Origin: a virus
Virus record (IMG/VR): IMGVR_UViG_3300031975_000400
Location: 1-32,345 of that record
Reading direction: 5' to 3' (one strand)
DNA: 32,345 nt
The notes beneath the pieces are model-generated. The model ran no database searches and was not told where the DNA came from. It worked only from the letters and a program-made list of their open reading frames with translations. Below, piece by piece: positions 7,457 to 15,462 of the stretch; position 1 is the first letter of the stretch; every line of letters begins with the position of its first letter. The position numbers were made by a program, and so were the translations under genes.

Positions 7457-8181
7457 AAGAACTAGAGGGTAAAAATGTTGCAATAGTCGCCATGGGGCAA
7501 AGCCAAATAGATTTTCATCTTTCTCAAACCCATAGTGTAGAGTTTGATGAGATCTGGGCAATTAATGCAATGATTGGAGTTTTACCGAATATTGATAAAG
7601 CTTTTATTTTAGATCCTATGAGTCGATTCCTGGATACAGAAGATGCGGGAACTATGACTCAAATGATGAGAAAGAAATTACCTAAATGTAATTTTCCTAT
7701 TTATACGTGTGAATTAGACGATAGAGTTCCTGCTGCTGTTGAGTACCCTATAGAGTTAGTTGTACATGATTTAGGATGTTCTTATTTTAATAACACCATT
7801 CCTTACGCTATAGCTTTTGCTTTATGGAGCAAGGTCGGTAAAATTTCATTATTTGGAATTGACTTTACATATAGAAGCAATATGCATTTTGCGGAAGCAG
7901 GTAGATCATGTACGGAGTTTTGGTTATCTAAATGTATCGATGCAGGAATGCAAATAGAAGTGGCTCCTAGATCAACTTTGTTAGATATGGATATTCCTTT
8001 ACACGAGAAACTATACGGTTATCATAGACTTGATGATCCTAAAGTTGTTTATCAAAACGGTAAAGATATGAGCGTTTGTAAGTTATCTGAAGTAGAAATG
8101 GAACCAAAAAATAAACCTGTAGGAATAATTAATAGACATGATTTAAAAGAATTAAATCCTGTAGAACCGAAAGAGTATTAA
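7453..8181 (+). CDS. MptE/DUF115- or sialyltransferase-like protein
   Basis: A 242-residue protein that looks like an enzyme rather than a structural part. It opens with a Rossmann-like strand-loop (NVAIVAMGQSQIDF), then FDEIWAINAM and KAFILDP, resembling the pattern G.GPS...N in MptE/DUF115 and related glycosyltransferase-like folds. The second half has YFNNTIPYAIAFALW then GKISLFGIDFTYRSN and HFAEAGRS, like the second nucleotide-binding half of those folds (lineage pattern A..A...G...I.l.G.D). It overlaps the adaptor gene by four bases (ATGA), so it is co-translated with virion genes. It could modify virion or host surface sugars, or be a non-catalytic virion protein. The specific substrate is unknown. 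Confidence 0.5.
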   Translation: MKELEGKNVAIVAMGQSQIDFHLSQTHSVEFDEIWAINAMIGVLPNIDKAFILDPMSRFLDTEDAGTMTQMMRKKLPKCNFPIYTCELDDRVPAAVEYPIELVVHDLGCSYFNNTIPYAIAFALWSKVGKISLFGIDFTYRSNMHFAEAGRSCTEFWLSKCIDAGMQIEVAPRSTLLDMDIPLHEKLYGYHRLDDPKVVYQNGKDMSVCKLSEVEMEPKNKPVGIINRHDLKELNPVEPKEY

Positions 8182-8182
8182 T

Positions 8183-8473
8183 ATGTTTTCTTTAAAATCA
8201 GATTTAGAAGTAGGTAATTTAGGCGTAACCACCACAGACAACAGAGGGCACAGTGTTGAAGAAGTTGCTGAGATGGCGGTTAACAAAATAATTTCTGTGA
8301 GCGATACAGCTCCTGCACCCATAAGGGCACAAGCTCATGCATTTCGAGATGCATGTAAAAAGATAGTTATGTATTATATGCAAGAGGTAATTAAAAACCA
8401 TATGTGTACAATAGGTAATCAATTAGAACAGCAAGGTCAAAAAGACTTAGCTAATATTATCAGGAGACTATAA
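8183..8473 (+). CDS. Conserved small helical phage protein
   Basis: A 96-residue protein, helical after residue 24: SVEEVAEMAVNKII, then PIRAQAHAFRDACKKIVMYYMQEVIK and a Leu-rich end. I recall the pattern (HSxEEIAExAxxKI...IRxQAxAFxxxI) from many marine phage genomes, sited among tail genes and without known function. It starts one base after the previous stop, and its stop overlaps the next ATG by one base. The size and helicity would suit an assembly chaperone or a small tail component; this is inference from position. Confidence 0.65.
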   Translation: MFSLKSDLEVGNLGVTTTDNRGHSVEEVAEMAVNKIISVSDTAPAPIRAQAHAFRDACKKIVMYYMQEVIKNHMCTIGNQLEQQGQKDLANIIRRL

Positions 8474-8904
8474 TGGCAATAACACAAGCAATGTGTACAA
8501 GCTTTAAAAAAGAGCTTCTTGAAGCAAAACATAATTTTTTAGCTTCAGGTGGGAATTCTTTTAAATTAGCTTTGTACACAAGTTCAGCAACAATGGGTGC
8601 AACAACAACAGCATTCACAACCACTAACCAAGCATCTGGAACAAACTATACTTCAGGTGGAGCAGCATTAACCAATATTAACCCAACGTCATCAGGAACA
8701 ACAGCTTTTACTGATTTTGCGGATTTAACTTTTGGTACAGCTACTATTACCGCTAGAGGATGTATGATTTATAATGATACAGCTTCAGGCGATCCAGCAG
8801 TTGCAGTGTTTGATTTCGGTGGAGATAAAACATCTACAGCAGGTAGTTTTACTATAACATTTCCAACAGCCGACGCATCAAACGCGATTATTAGAATAGC
8901 GTAG
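8473..8904 (+). CDS. Probable tail-associated structural protein
   Basis: A 143-residue beta-rich protein. The first 25 residues contain a helix (CTSFKKELLEAKHNF), then FKLALYTSSATMGATTTAF and TNINPTSSGTTAFTDFADL, ending in strands rich in Thr/Ile/Phe. I associate the FKLALYTSSATM plus TARGxxIYN pattern with small tail-tip or fibre-associated proteins that are common in marine phage genomes. It sits between a helical small protein and the repeat-rich protein at 8911, just before the large fibre. Virion location is likely; receptor contact is possible but unproven. Confidence 0.6.
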   Translation: MAITQAMCTSFKKELLEAKHNFLASGGNSFKLALYTSSATMGATTTAFTTTNQASGTNYTSGGAALTNINPTSSGTTAFTDFADLTFGTATITARGCMIYNDTASGDPAVAVFDFGGDKTSTAGSFTITFPTADASNAIIRIA

Positions 8905-8910
8905 TAACGA

Positions 8911-9735
8911 ATGGCTGGTTGGGGTCGTTCTACTTGGGGATCTGGTCCTTGGGGTGAACCTGCAATAATTAATGTATCCGTAGCTGTTACAGGTGTTGCG
9001 GGTACTTCTGCATTAGGCACAGAAACCGTTACTTGTGACGCAAATGTTGCGGAAACGGGTATCGCAGCTACAGGTGGAATAAACTCTGTAGTTGTTACTG
9101 GTGCAGCTAATGTAACAGAAACAGGTGTTGTAGGTACTACATCACTAGGTTCAGAAACTGCTACAGGTTCAGCAAATATTGCAGTCACTGGACTAACAGC
9201 AACGTCTGCACTAGGTTCCGAAACAGTTACAGGAGAAGCTAATCTCTCTATTACTGGACTAACAGCAACGTCTGCACTAGGTTCCGAAACAGTTACTTGT
9301 GATGCAAACGTAACGGAAACGGGAGTAACAGCGACAAGCGGATTAGGGAATGTAATAGCTGCTGGTTTTGCAATAACAGGAGTTTCTGGATCCGCTTCTA
9401 CAATAGGTCTCGGAGATGAGACAGTTATTTGTGATGCGAATGTTTATCCTACAACTGTAGTAGGAACTACAGCTTTAGGAACTGTAGGATTAGTAACAAA
9501 TAATATTATTTCATTATCAGGTCTTGGTGCAACGTCGGCACTAGGTACTTTAGAAACAACAGCAGACGCAATAATTTACCCAACATCTGTTGTTGGAACA
9601 GGTGAGATTTCTAGTCTTACGGTTTGGGGAGACGTAGTACCAGGAGTGACGACTGATTGGGAAAACATCACAACAGTGACGACTGATTGGGAAAACATTA
9701 CAACAGTGACGACTGATTGGCAAGAAGTTGCTTAA
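8911..9735 (+). CDS. Repeat-rich tail structural protein
   Basis: A 274-residue protein with a Trp/Gly-rich start (MAGWGRSTWGSGPWG), then about nine 20-22-residue repeats of the form TATSALGSETVTCDANVTETG (Ala, Thr, Val, Gly dominated, strand-turn-strand), and a C-terminal triple repeat of TTDWENITTV. Such regular strand repeats suggest an elongated beta-solenoid or stacked fibre segment. It lies between a tail-associated protein and the long fibre. Parts of the repeat are identical at the DNA level, so the number of repeats has probably changed recently. Catalytic motifs are absent. Function is inferred from repeat architecture and position. Confidence 0.6.
   Translation: MAGWGRSTWGSGPWGEPAIINVSVAVTGVAGTSALGTETVTCDANVAETGIAATGGINSVVVTGAANVTETGVVGTTSLGSETATGSANIAVTGLTATSALGSETVTGEANLSITGLTATSALGSETVTCDANVTETGVTATSGLGNVIAAGFAITGVSGSASTIGLGDETVICDANVYPTTVVGTTALGTVGLVTNNIISLSGLGATSALGTLETTADAIIYPTSVVGTGEISSLTVWGDVVPGVTTDWENITTVTTDWENITTVTTDWQEVA
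9187..9296 (+). repeat. Perfect 44-base direct repeat (period 66)
   Basis: Positions 9187-9230 and 9253-9296 are identical over 44 bases, offset by 66 bases, that is one 22-residue unit of the encoded repeat protein. The absence of silent changes points to recent duplication or gene conversion. Confidence 0.9.
9646..9720 (+). repeat. 30-base tandem repeat at gene end (2.5 copies)
   Basis: Units at 9646-9675 and 9676-9705 differ at one base (ATC versus ATT) and are followed by a half unit at 9706-9720. They encode VTTDWENITT repeated at the C-terminus of the repeat-rich tail protein. Confidence 0.9.
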
Positions 9736-9764
9736 CATTTTGCTAAAAACGATATACAATCAAG
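9732..9764 (+). promoter_or_regulatory. Putative sigma70-type promoter for the fibre gene
   Basis: TTAACA (9732-9737) and TACAAT (9755-9760) are separated by 17 bases, each one mismatch from the sigma70 consensus. The -10 lies inside ATATACAATCAA, shared exactly with 4799-4810. The ATG of the fibre follows 25 bases after the -10, so the leader would be short, with CGGAGAG as ribosome site. Confidence 0.6.
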
Positions 9765-9784
9765 AAAGTACGGAGAGATAAACT

Positions 9785-12613
9785 ATGGCAACTTATGTAA
9801 ATGATTTAAGACTCAAGGAAATCGCCACAGGTGATGAGTCAGGAACTTGGGGTACAAGTACCAACACCAACTTAGAATTAATTGCAGAAGCTTTTAGTTA
9901 TGGCACCGAAGCCATCACCACTAACGCTGATACGCATACAACCACCATAGCAGACGGAGCAACTGATCCAGGCAGATCGATGTACCTTAAATATACAGGT
10001 ACTTTGGATTCAGCTTGTACTATTACGATTGGTCCTAATACAGTTTCTAAAGTATGGATTGTTGAGAATGCTACTAGTGGCTCTCAAAATATTATTCTTT
10101 CTCAAGGCTCAGGTGCAAATATCACCATTCCAGCAGGCGATGTCAAAGTTGTTTACTCAGACGGAGCAGGAAGTGGAGCAGCGTTTTTTGATGCTTTTGC
10201 TAGTCTTAATGTTGTAGATTTAAAAGTACAAGACGATCTTACAGTTACAGATGATGCTTCAGTAGGTGGAGATTTAACAATTACAGGAGCTTCAACAGCA
10301 GCTACTTATAACGGTATAGCAAGTAAAACCTTTGGCACATCCTCAATAATGATTGGAGACACAACCACAGGCACAATTGATGCAGCTAACTATAATACAG
10401 GTTTAGGTGTAGGTGTTTTTGCAGCTTTAACAAGTGGTGATGAAAATACAGCAGTAGGTACAGGTGCATTAGGTTTAAGTACCACTGCAAGTGGTAACAC
10501 TGCTGTTGGTAGAAATGCTTTACTAGCAAATACAACTGGTACTCGTAATACTGCGTTAGGTTATGCTACTTTAGATGCCAGTACTACAGGTGATTATAAT
10601 ACAGCCGTTGGGGGACTTGCTTTAAGTACCAATACAACAGCAGATAACAACACAGGAGTGGGTTTTCAAGCTCTATATTTAAACACAACAGGCACAAGCA
10701 ACGTAGCATTAGGTGCTTTAGCCTTAGATGCTAATACAACAGCAAATAACAACACAGCAGTTGGTTACGCTTCTTTATCAGCAAATACAACTGGTGCATT
10801 TAACGTAGCCTTGGGTGCTAATGCTTTAGATAATAACACCACAGCAAACAACAACATCGCAATTGGTTATGCTGCTTTAGATGCTAACACCACAGGTGCA
10901 GGGAATGTTGCGATTGGAGTTACAGCATTAGATGCCAATACCACAGCTTCTAACAATGTTGGTATAGGTGCTAATGCACTAGGAGCAAACACCACTGGTA
11001 CAGACAATGTAGCAGTTGGAGCTGATGCCTTAGATGCCAACACCACTGCTTCTAACAACACAGCTATTGGTGATGTTGCTTTATCAGCAAACACAACTGG
11101 TGCTGAAAATACAGCAGTTGGAGCTGATGCATTGAGGAATAATACGACAGCATCTTCCAACACAGCAGTTGGTAAAGGTGCTTTAACAGCAAACACCACA
11201 GGGGCTAATAATACTGCTATCGGCAGAACCTCACTAATAAACAATACCACAGGTGGTAGTAATGTAGGGCTTGGTGTTAATTCTTTAGAAGCTAATACGG
11301 AAGGAGATAATAATGTTGCTATTGGAGTACAAGCTTTAGATGCCAACACCACAGCAGATAACAATACAGCAGTGGGTCATCAGGCTTTACTAGCAAACAC
11401 CACAGGTACAGAAAATGTTGCAGTGGGTGCTTTAGCAGGAGATGCAAACACCACAGGTTCAGAAAACACTGCTGTAGGTACTTCAGCTCTATCAGCCAAT
11501 ACCACAGCATCTAATAACACAGCAGTTGGTCGTATGGCATTACGAGTCAATACAACTGGTGCTTCTAATACTGCGGTAGGACATCAAGCAATGATTGCAA
11601 ATACTACAGGAGCAAGTAACACCGCAGTTGGTAAAGGTGCTTTAGATGCTAACACCACCGCCTCAAACTGTACAGCAGTTGGTATCTCCGCACTTACCGC
11701 AAACACAACTGGTGAAAATAATACAGCACTTGGTGCATCAGCCTTATATGATTCTACAACTTCCACAGCAAACACTGCGGTGGGACACGCAGCACTTTTT
11801 GAAAATACTACAGGAGCTTATAACACCGCAGTTGGTAAAAGTGCTTCTGTAAATACAACCACAGGAAATTACAATACAACCCTTGGTTACTTAGCAGGTG
11901 GAGATATTACCACTGGAAGTTACAATACAGCAATTGGTACACAGGCTTTGGATGCTATGGCTACAGTAAATAGCAACACAGCAGTTGGATATGCGGCTGG
12001 TGGTTCTGTTACTACTGGTTCATTAAACACTTTTATTGGTACTCTTGCTGGGGATAACACAACAACTGGTACGGGAAATCTGGCTATTGGGTATGCTATG
12101 CGGACTTCAGCCACAGGAAGTGTAAGAGGACACATTGGTTATAATAACGGAGATACTGGTACAGCAGATTACGCCATAACTTTTGGTAGAAGTGGCACTG
12201 ACTGGTCAAGACTTTCTTATGGGGGTTCTAGTTTTACCACTGGTTCTGATGAACGCAAGAAAAAGGATATTACAGACCATCCTTTGGGTTTAGATTTTAT
12301 TAATCAACTAAGAACAGTAAATTACCACATTAAAGCTCCTTGTGATGTTCCTGAAGAATGGGATACTCACCAACCACACGAAACAGAAGCAAAAATAACC
12401 ACTTGGCAAACAGGTATGTTGGCTCAAGAGGTTAAAGCAGCCTTAGACAATTTAGGTGTAGAAGCTGAAAAATTTAATGGTTGGGGTCAAGAACCTGATG
12501 GCATGCAAACACTAGATTATGGACAATTTGTTATGCCATTAATTAAAGCTTTACAAGAAGCAGATGATAAAATAGATGCTTTAACAACAAGAATAGAAGC
12601 CTTAGAAGGCTAA
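9785..12613 (+). CDS. Long tail fibre with 17-residue repeats and S74-type self-cleaving chaperone
   Basis: A 942-residue fibre. Residues 1-200 hold a fibre-type N-terminus (VNDLRLKEIATGDESGTWG) and a linker. Residues 203-779 are about 34 tandem 17-residue units of the form NTAVGxxALxANTTGxx, reminiscent of the YadA/BadA-head type of parallel beta-roll. Residues 780-820 are a short cap. From 821 on a Peptidase_S74/intramolecular chaperone domain follows: SDERKKKDI with S821 and K826 in the serine-lysine spacing of endosialidase (S911/K916), then GMLAQEV and a final coiled coil (LQEADDKIDALTTRIEALEG). In that family the domain drives trimerisation and then cuts itself off before the Ser, which would leave a fibre of about 820 residues. 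It probably recognises the host surface. Confidence 0.88.
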   Translation: MATYVNDLRLKEIATGDESGTWGTSTNTNLELIAEAFSYGTEAITTNADTHTTTIADGATDPGRSMYLKYTGTLDSACTITIGPNTVSKVWIVENATSGSQNIILSQGSGANITIPAGDVKVVYSDGAGSGAAFFDAFASLNVVDLKVQDDLTVTDDASVGGDLTITGASTAATYNGIASKTFGTSSIMIGDTTTGTIDAANYNTGLGVGVFAALTSGDENTAVGTGALGLSTTASGNTAVGRNALLANTTGTRNTALGYATLDASTTGDYNTAVGGLALSTNTTADNNTGVGFQALYLNTTGTSNVALGALALDANTTANNNTAVGYASLSANTTGAFNVALGANALDNNTTANNNIAIGYAALDANTTGAGNVAIGVTALDANTTASNNVGIGANALGANTTGTDNVAVGADALDANTTASNNTAIGDVALSANTTGAENTAVGADALRNNTTASSNTAVGKGALTANTTGANNTAIGRTSLINNTTGGSNVGLGVNSLEANTEGDNNVAIGVQALDANTTADNNTAVGHQALLANTTGTENVAVGALAGDANTTGSENTAVGTSALSANTTASNNTAVGRMALRVNTTGASNTAVGHQAMIANTTGASNTAVGKGALDANTTASNCTAVGISALTANTTGENNTALGASALYDSTTSTANTAVGHAALFENTTGAYNTAVGKSASVNTTTGNYNTTLGYLAGGDITTGSYNTAIGTQALDAMATVNSNTAVGYAAGGSVTTGSLNTFIGTLAGDNTTTGTGNLAIGYAMRTSATGSVRGHIGYNNGDTGTADYAITFGRSGTDWSRLSYGGSSFTTGSDERKKKDITDHPLGLDFINQLRTVNYHIKAPCDVPEEWDTHQPHETEAKITTWQTGMLAQEVKAALDNLGVEAEKFNGWGQEPDGMQTLDYGQFVMPLIKALQEADDKIDALTTRIEALEG
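10391..12121 (+). repeat. About 34 tandem 51-base repeats in the fibre gene
   Basis: The units encode 17 residues, with strongest conservation at N-T-A-V-G, A-L and A-N-T-T. The first, more divergent unit is YNTGLGVGVFAALTSGD and the last is one residue short. Many units share long DNA matches such as TTAGATGCCAACACCAC, giving scope for unequal recombination. Confidence 0.9.
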
Positions 12614-12631
12614 CAACAATAGGAGTATAAA

Positions 12632-12904
12632 ATGGCAACAGTAACAAAAGTATTAACAGCAGCAACCGATAGCGTAACGCTTATCAACGCTGTCAATGAT
12701 GGTACACATGATGTAACAGGCATGACTCAAGAAGAAATAAACGAAATGGTACAAAGAAATGTAGACCATCTTGAAATTATCTTGGCTTATGCACCAGTAG
12801 ACGAAGATGATGAAACACCTGACGTAGTAGGAGACTCATCAGATAAGTCTAGCTATACAAGTGCAATTACAACTGGCAAAGCTTACATAACTGATAACAG
12901 TTAA
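12632..12904 (+). CDS. Small uncharacterised protein after the fibre
   Basis: A 90-residue acidic protein with a clear ribosome site (TAGGAGT, nine bases upstream). The middle is helical (MTQEEINEMVQRNVDHLEIIL) and is followed by an acidic stretch (VDEDDETPDVVGD) and a Ser/Thr-rich end. No known domain, cysteine or membrane segment is visible. Genes directly downstream of S74-type fibres can encode fibre assembly factors, and the size would suit that, but the sequence itself gives no support beyond position. Confidence 0.65.
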   Translation: MATVTKVLTAATDSVTLINAVNDGTHDVTGMTQEEINEMVQRNVDHLEIILAYAPVDEDDETPDVVGDSSDKSSYTSAITTGKAYITDNS

Positions 12905-12916
12905 AAGGAATAAATA

Positions 12917-13120
12917 ATGTCAGAAAATAAAAAAGTAGAAACAAAAGAAGTCGAATTAACAGAACGACAAAAATATTTACAGTCCCAACTAAACGATCTT
13001 CAAAATAAAGAAAATAGTTTAATGTTTCAATTAGATCAAATAAAAGCTTGTCAACAAGTTTTTAATCAAGCATTTATAGAAGAGTCAAAAGAAGTTTCTG
13101 AAAAACTTTCAGAAGAGTGA
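12917..13120 (+). CDS. Small coiled-coil protein
   Basis: A 67-residue, highly charged protein predicted to be one continuous helix with heptad leucines (ERQKYLQSQLNDLQNKENSLMFQLDQIKA) and a single cysteine. An AAAAGGAATAA site lies upstream of the ATG. Its stop overlaps the GTG of the next tiny membrane peptide by two bases. It resembles small coiled-coil proteins seen near holin genes in marine phages, but could equally be a fibre-associated helix. No function can be assigned. Confidence 0.65.
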   Translation: MSENKKVETKEVELTERQKYLQSQLNDLQNKENSLMFQLDQIKACQQVFNQAFIEESKEVSEKLSEE

Positions 13121-13206
13121 TTTATACTATTTTGCAATTAAGTATTGCAATATTTTGTGTTGTAAGTATCGCTGTTTTATTAATGGATGATAATCATCCA
13201 CTTTAA
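13117..13206 (+). CDS. Possible tiny one-span membrane peptide (GTG start)
   Basis: A 29-residue open frame beginning with GTG inside the stop region of the previous gene (GTGA overlap, a typical coupled start) and ending 12 bases before the next ATG. It encodes one hydrophobic span (YTILQLSIAIFCVVSIAVLL) with a short acidic-polar tail (MDDNHPL). It fills the otherwise unused gap exactly and is followed by two further small membrane proteins, which supports it being real. Against it: no clear ribosome site, and a hairpin at 13132-13150 lies within it. A holin or antiholin-like role is possible. Confidence 0.45.
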   Translation: MIYTILQLSIAIFCVVSIAVLLMDDNHPL

Positions 13207-13218
13207 AAGGAGAAAAAT

Positions 13219-13386
13219 ATGTTAGATATGATATTAAACATAATTCAATTAGCACCTTGGATTATTTCAGGAGCATCATTAATTTGTGCTTTAACACCAA
13301 CACCAAAAGACGATCAAATGATTGGTAAAATTTATAAACTGATCGACTGGTGTGCTATTAATGTAGGGAAAGCAAAAGAAAAATAA
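13219..13386 (+). CDS. Small membrane protein, possible holin component
   Basis: A 55-residue protein with an excellent ribosome site (AAAAGGAGA seven bases before the ATG). One or two hydrophobic stretches (MILNIIQLAPWIISGASLICAL, residues 4-25) are followed by TPTPKDDQMIG and an amphipathic helix (YKLIDWCAINVGKAKEK). I recall the pattern with ALTPTPKDD and a GKAKEK end from unannotated small proteins of marine phages beside the XhlA-like gene. The next gene starts three bases after its stop. It probably acts in the inner membrane; holin function is inference. Confidence 0.65.
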   Translation: MLDMILNIIQLAPWIISGASLICALTPTPKDDQMIGKIYKLIDWCAINVGKAKEK

Positions 13387-13389
13387 CTC

Positions 13390-13572
13390 ATGACTACTAC
13401 AAAAGAAGCTTTAATTAAATTAGAAGCACATGAAAGAGAATGTGCTATTCGTTACGAATACATAGAAAAACGTCTTGATGAAGGCTCTGCTAAGTTTAAA
13501 AGACTAGAATTTATTCTATGGGGTTTGTATGGTTTAATTGCAGCTTCTTTAGGTGTAGATAAACTATTGTAG
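13390..13572 (+). CDS. Small XhlA/holin-like membrane protein
   Basis: A 60-residue protein with an N-terminal charged coiled coil (EALIKLEAHERECAIRYEYIEKRL) and one C-terminal membrane span (FILWGLYGLIAASLGV). This order (short coiled coil, then a terminal span) matches the XhlA-type haemolysin/holin-associated proteins. It forms a run of three tiny membrane genes with its two upstream neighbours and precedes the tail protein at 13582. A role in lysis timing with the endolysin at 15797 is likely but not shown by sequence. Confidence 0.6.
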   Translation: MTTTKEALIKLEAHERECAIRYEYIEKRLDEGSAKFKRLEFILWGLYGLIAASLGVDKLL

Positions 13573-13581
13573 GAAAGTCAG

Positions 13582-15462
13582 ATGCCTTTACAAAAGTTCC
13601 TTTTTAAACCTGGAATCAACAAAGAAGGAACAGCTTATTCAAATGAAGGCGGTTGGTTTGATTCTAATTTAGTTCGTTTTAGAAAAGGGCTTCCCGAAAA
13701 AATTGGTGGATGGTCTAAAGCAACTGCTAATTATTTTCAGTCTACAGGTAGAGCACTCCACGCTTGGGTAGCTTTAGACGGAACGAAACTTTTAGGCTTA
13801 GGAACAACGTGGAAATATTATATTTTAGATGGAGATAGTTTTTCAGACATCACTCCAATCCGCTCAACTGATTTAAACGTTACAACTTTTTCCGCTACTG
13901 ATGGTAGTGCGGTTATTACAGCTACAGATACAAACCATGGAGCAAGTATCGATGATTTTGTAACTATTAGTAGTGCTGTATCTTTAGGCGGTAATATTAC
14001 CGCTACTGTTTTAAATCAAGAGCATCAAATAACTTCTGTTCCATCGGCTAACACCTATACGTTTACCGCCTCGGCTACAGCAAATTCTAGTGATACTGGA
14101 AATGGTGGAAGTTCTACCGATGCTGCTTATCAAATAAACACTGGTTTGGATGTTTATGTTCAATCAACGGGTTGGGGAGCAGGACTTTGGGGAGCTGGAG
14201 CTTTTGGGTCAACTACAACGCTTAGTTTTAATAATCAATTACGTTTATGGTCACACGATAATTTTGGTGAAGATTTAATAATAAACCCGAGAGCAGGTTC
14301 TGTTTATTACTGGGATAAAACAAACGGAACAGAAACTCGAGCAGTAGCTCTTTCAGATTTAGCAGGTGCAAATCTTCCTCCTACTTTAGCTTTACAGGTA
14401 ATGGTTTCTGATATTGACCGACACGTGATTTGTTTTGGTGCTGATCCTTTAAATACTGGAGAAACAGCTAGAACAGGAGCTATCGATCCTATGTTTATTG
14501 CTTGGAGTGACCAAGAAAATGCTGTTCAATGGGAACCTTTATCTACAAACACAGCAGGTTCTTTTAGGTTATCAGCAGGATCATCTATCGTAGGAGCCAT
14601 ACGTGCTAAACAAGAAATTTTAGTTTGGACGGACACTTCCCTATACTCTATGACTTTTATAGGTCAGCCTTTTACTTTTAGTTTAAATTTAGTTAATGAA
14701 GGAGTGGGGTTAGTTAGCCCCAACGCTATGGTTAACACTCCTAAAGGAATTTTTTGGATGGATAAAAAAGGTTTTTATACTTATACAGGAGCCACCCAAG
14801 ATATTCCTTGTAGTGTACAAGCTTATGTTTTTAGTGATTTAAATGAAAGTCAAAGTTATCAGATTTTTGGTTTTGTAAATAAAGCTTTCGATGAGGTTGG
14901 GTGGTTTTATTGTAGCAGTGGTTCGAATACTCTTAATAAATACGTAGTTTTCAATTATGAAGAACAGGTTTGGACTATAGGAACTTTAACCAGAACATGT
15001 TGGATAGACGAAGGTATTTTTAGTACACCTAAAGCAACAAGTTCTTCTTCAGATATAGGCTATCTTTATGACCACGAAACAGGTAATGATAATGATGGTT
15101 CTCCTATGACGAACGTATTTATTGAATCCAGTGATTTTGATATTGATCCAGGAGGAGAAGATTTTCAATTTATTAGTAGAATTATTCCTGATATACAGTT
15201 TACAGGAAGTGGTTCAACTGGAAGTGGAGGACAAAGCGTTAATGTTGTTTTAAAACGTAGGAATTTTCCTGGAGAAAGTTTAACAACAGCAGTAACTAGT
15301 GTTTGTGATTCAGCAACAACTAAAATTGATACGAGAGTTAGAGGCAGACAAGCTGTTTTACGAGTAGAATCAGATGATGATGGAGCACCAGGAAGTACAG
15401 AAGGCGTAGGGTTTAGAGTAGGAGCTATGCGATTAAACTTCAGACCTGATGGTAGACGGTAA
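13582..15462 (+). CDS. Large tail protein (nozzle/P22 gp10-like)
   Basis: A 626-residue protein with a recognisable start (MPLQKFLFKPGINKEGTAYS, then NEGGWFDSNLVRFRKGLPEKIGGW) that I know from tail nozzle or DNA-stabilisation-type proteins of marine podophages; the general design resembles P22 gp10 and T7 gp12. The body is beta-rich, with repeated Trp motifs (GLWGAGAFG, WTDTSLYSM, IFWMDKKGFYTYTG), as in a beta-propeller-like tube domain. The end contains the basic RRNFPGE and NFRPDGRR. No membrane segment. It probably forms the lower part of the short tail, under the adaptor. The final TAATG overlap leads into a small protein. Confidence 0.65.
   Translation: MPLQKFLFKPGINKEGTAYSNEGGWFDSNLVRFRKGLPEKIGGWSKATANYFQSTGRALHAWVALDGTKLLGLGTTWKYYILDGDSFSDITPIRSTDLNVTTFSATDGSAVITATDTNHGASIDDFVTISSAVSLGGNITATVLNQEHQITSVPSANTYTFTASATANSSDTGNGGSSTDAAYQINTGLDVYVQSTGWGAGLWGAGAFGSTTTLSFNNQLRLWSHDNFGEDLIINPRAGSVYYWDKTNGTETRAVALSDLAGANLPPTLALQVMVSDIDRHVICFGADPLNTGETARTGAIDPMFIAWSDQENAVQWEPLSTNTAGSFRLSAGSSIVGAIRAKQEILVWTDTSLYSMTFIGQPFTFSLNLVNEGVGLVSPNAMVNTPKGIFWMDKKGFYTYTGATQDIPCSVQAYVFSDLNESQSYQIFGFVNKAFDEVGWFYCSSGSNTLNKYVVFNYEEQVWTIGTLTRTCWIDEGIFSTPKATSSSSDIGYLYDHETGNDNDGSPMTNVFIESSDFDIDPGGEDFQFISRIIPDIQFTGSGSTGSGGQSVNVVLKRRNFPGESLTTAVTSVCDSATTKIDTRVRGRQAVLRVESDDDGAPGSTEGVGFRVGAMRLNFRPDGRR

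Noticed and set aside
10867-11364. Long minus-strand open frame (165 codons) opposite the fibre repeats, with similar frames at 11584-11775 and 11920-12135.
   Set aside because: It mirrors the 51-base repeat on the sense strand, has no ribosome site, and its Val/Leu/Pro repeats are the expected antisense reading of Ala/Asn/Thr codons.
13132-13150. Perfect seven-pair hairpin TTGCAAT/ATTGCAA followed by TATTTTG, considered as a terminator.
   Set aside because: The stem has only two G-C pairs, the T-run is broken, and it lies inside a likely small membrane peptide gene.
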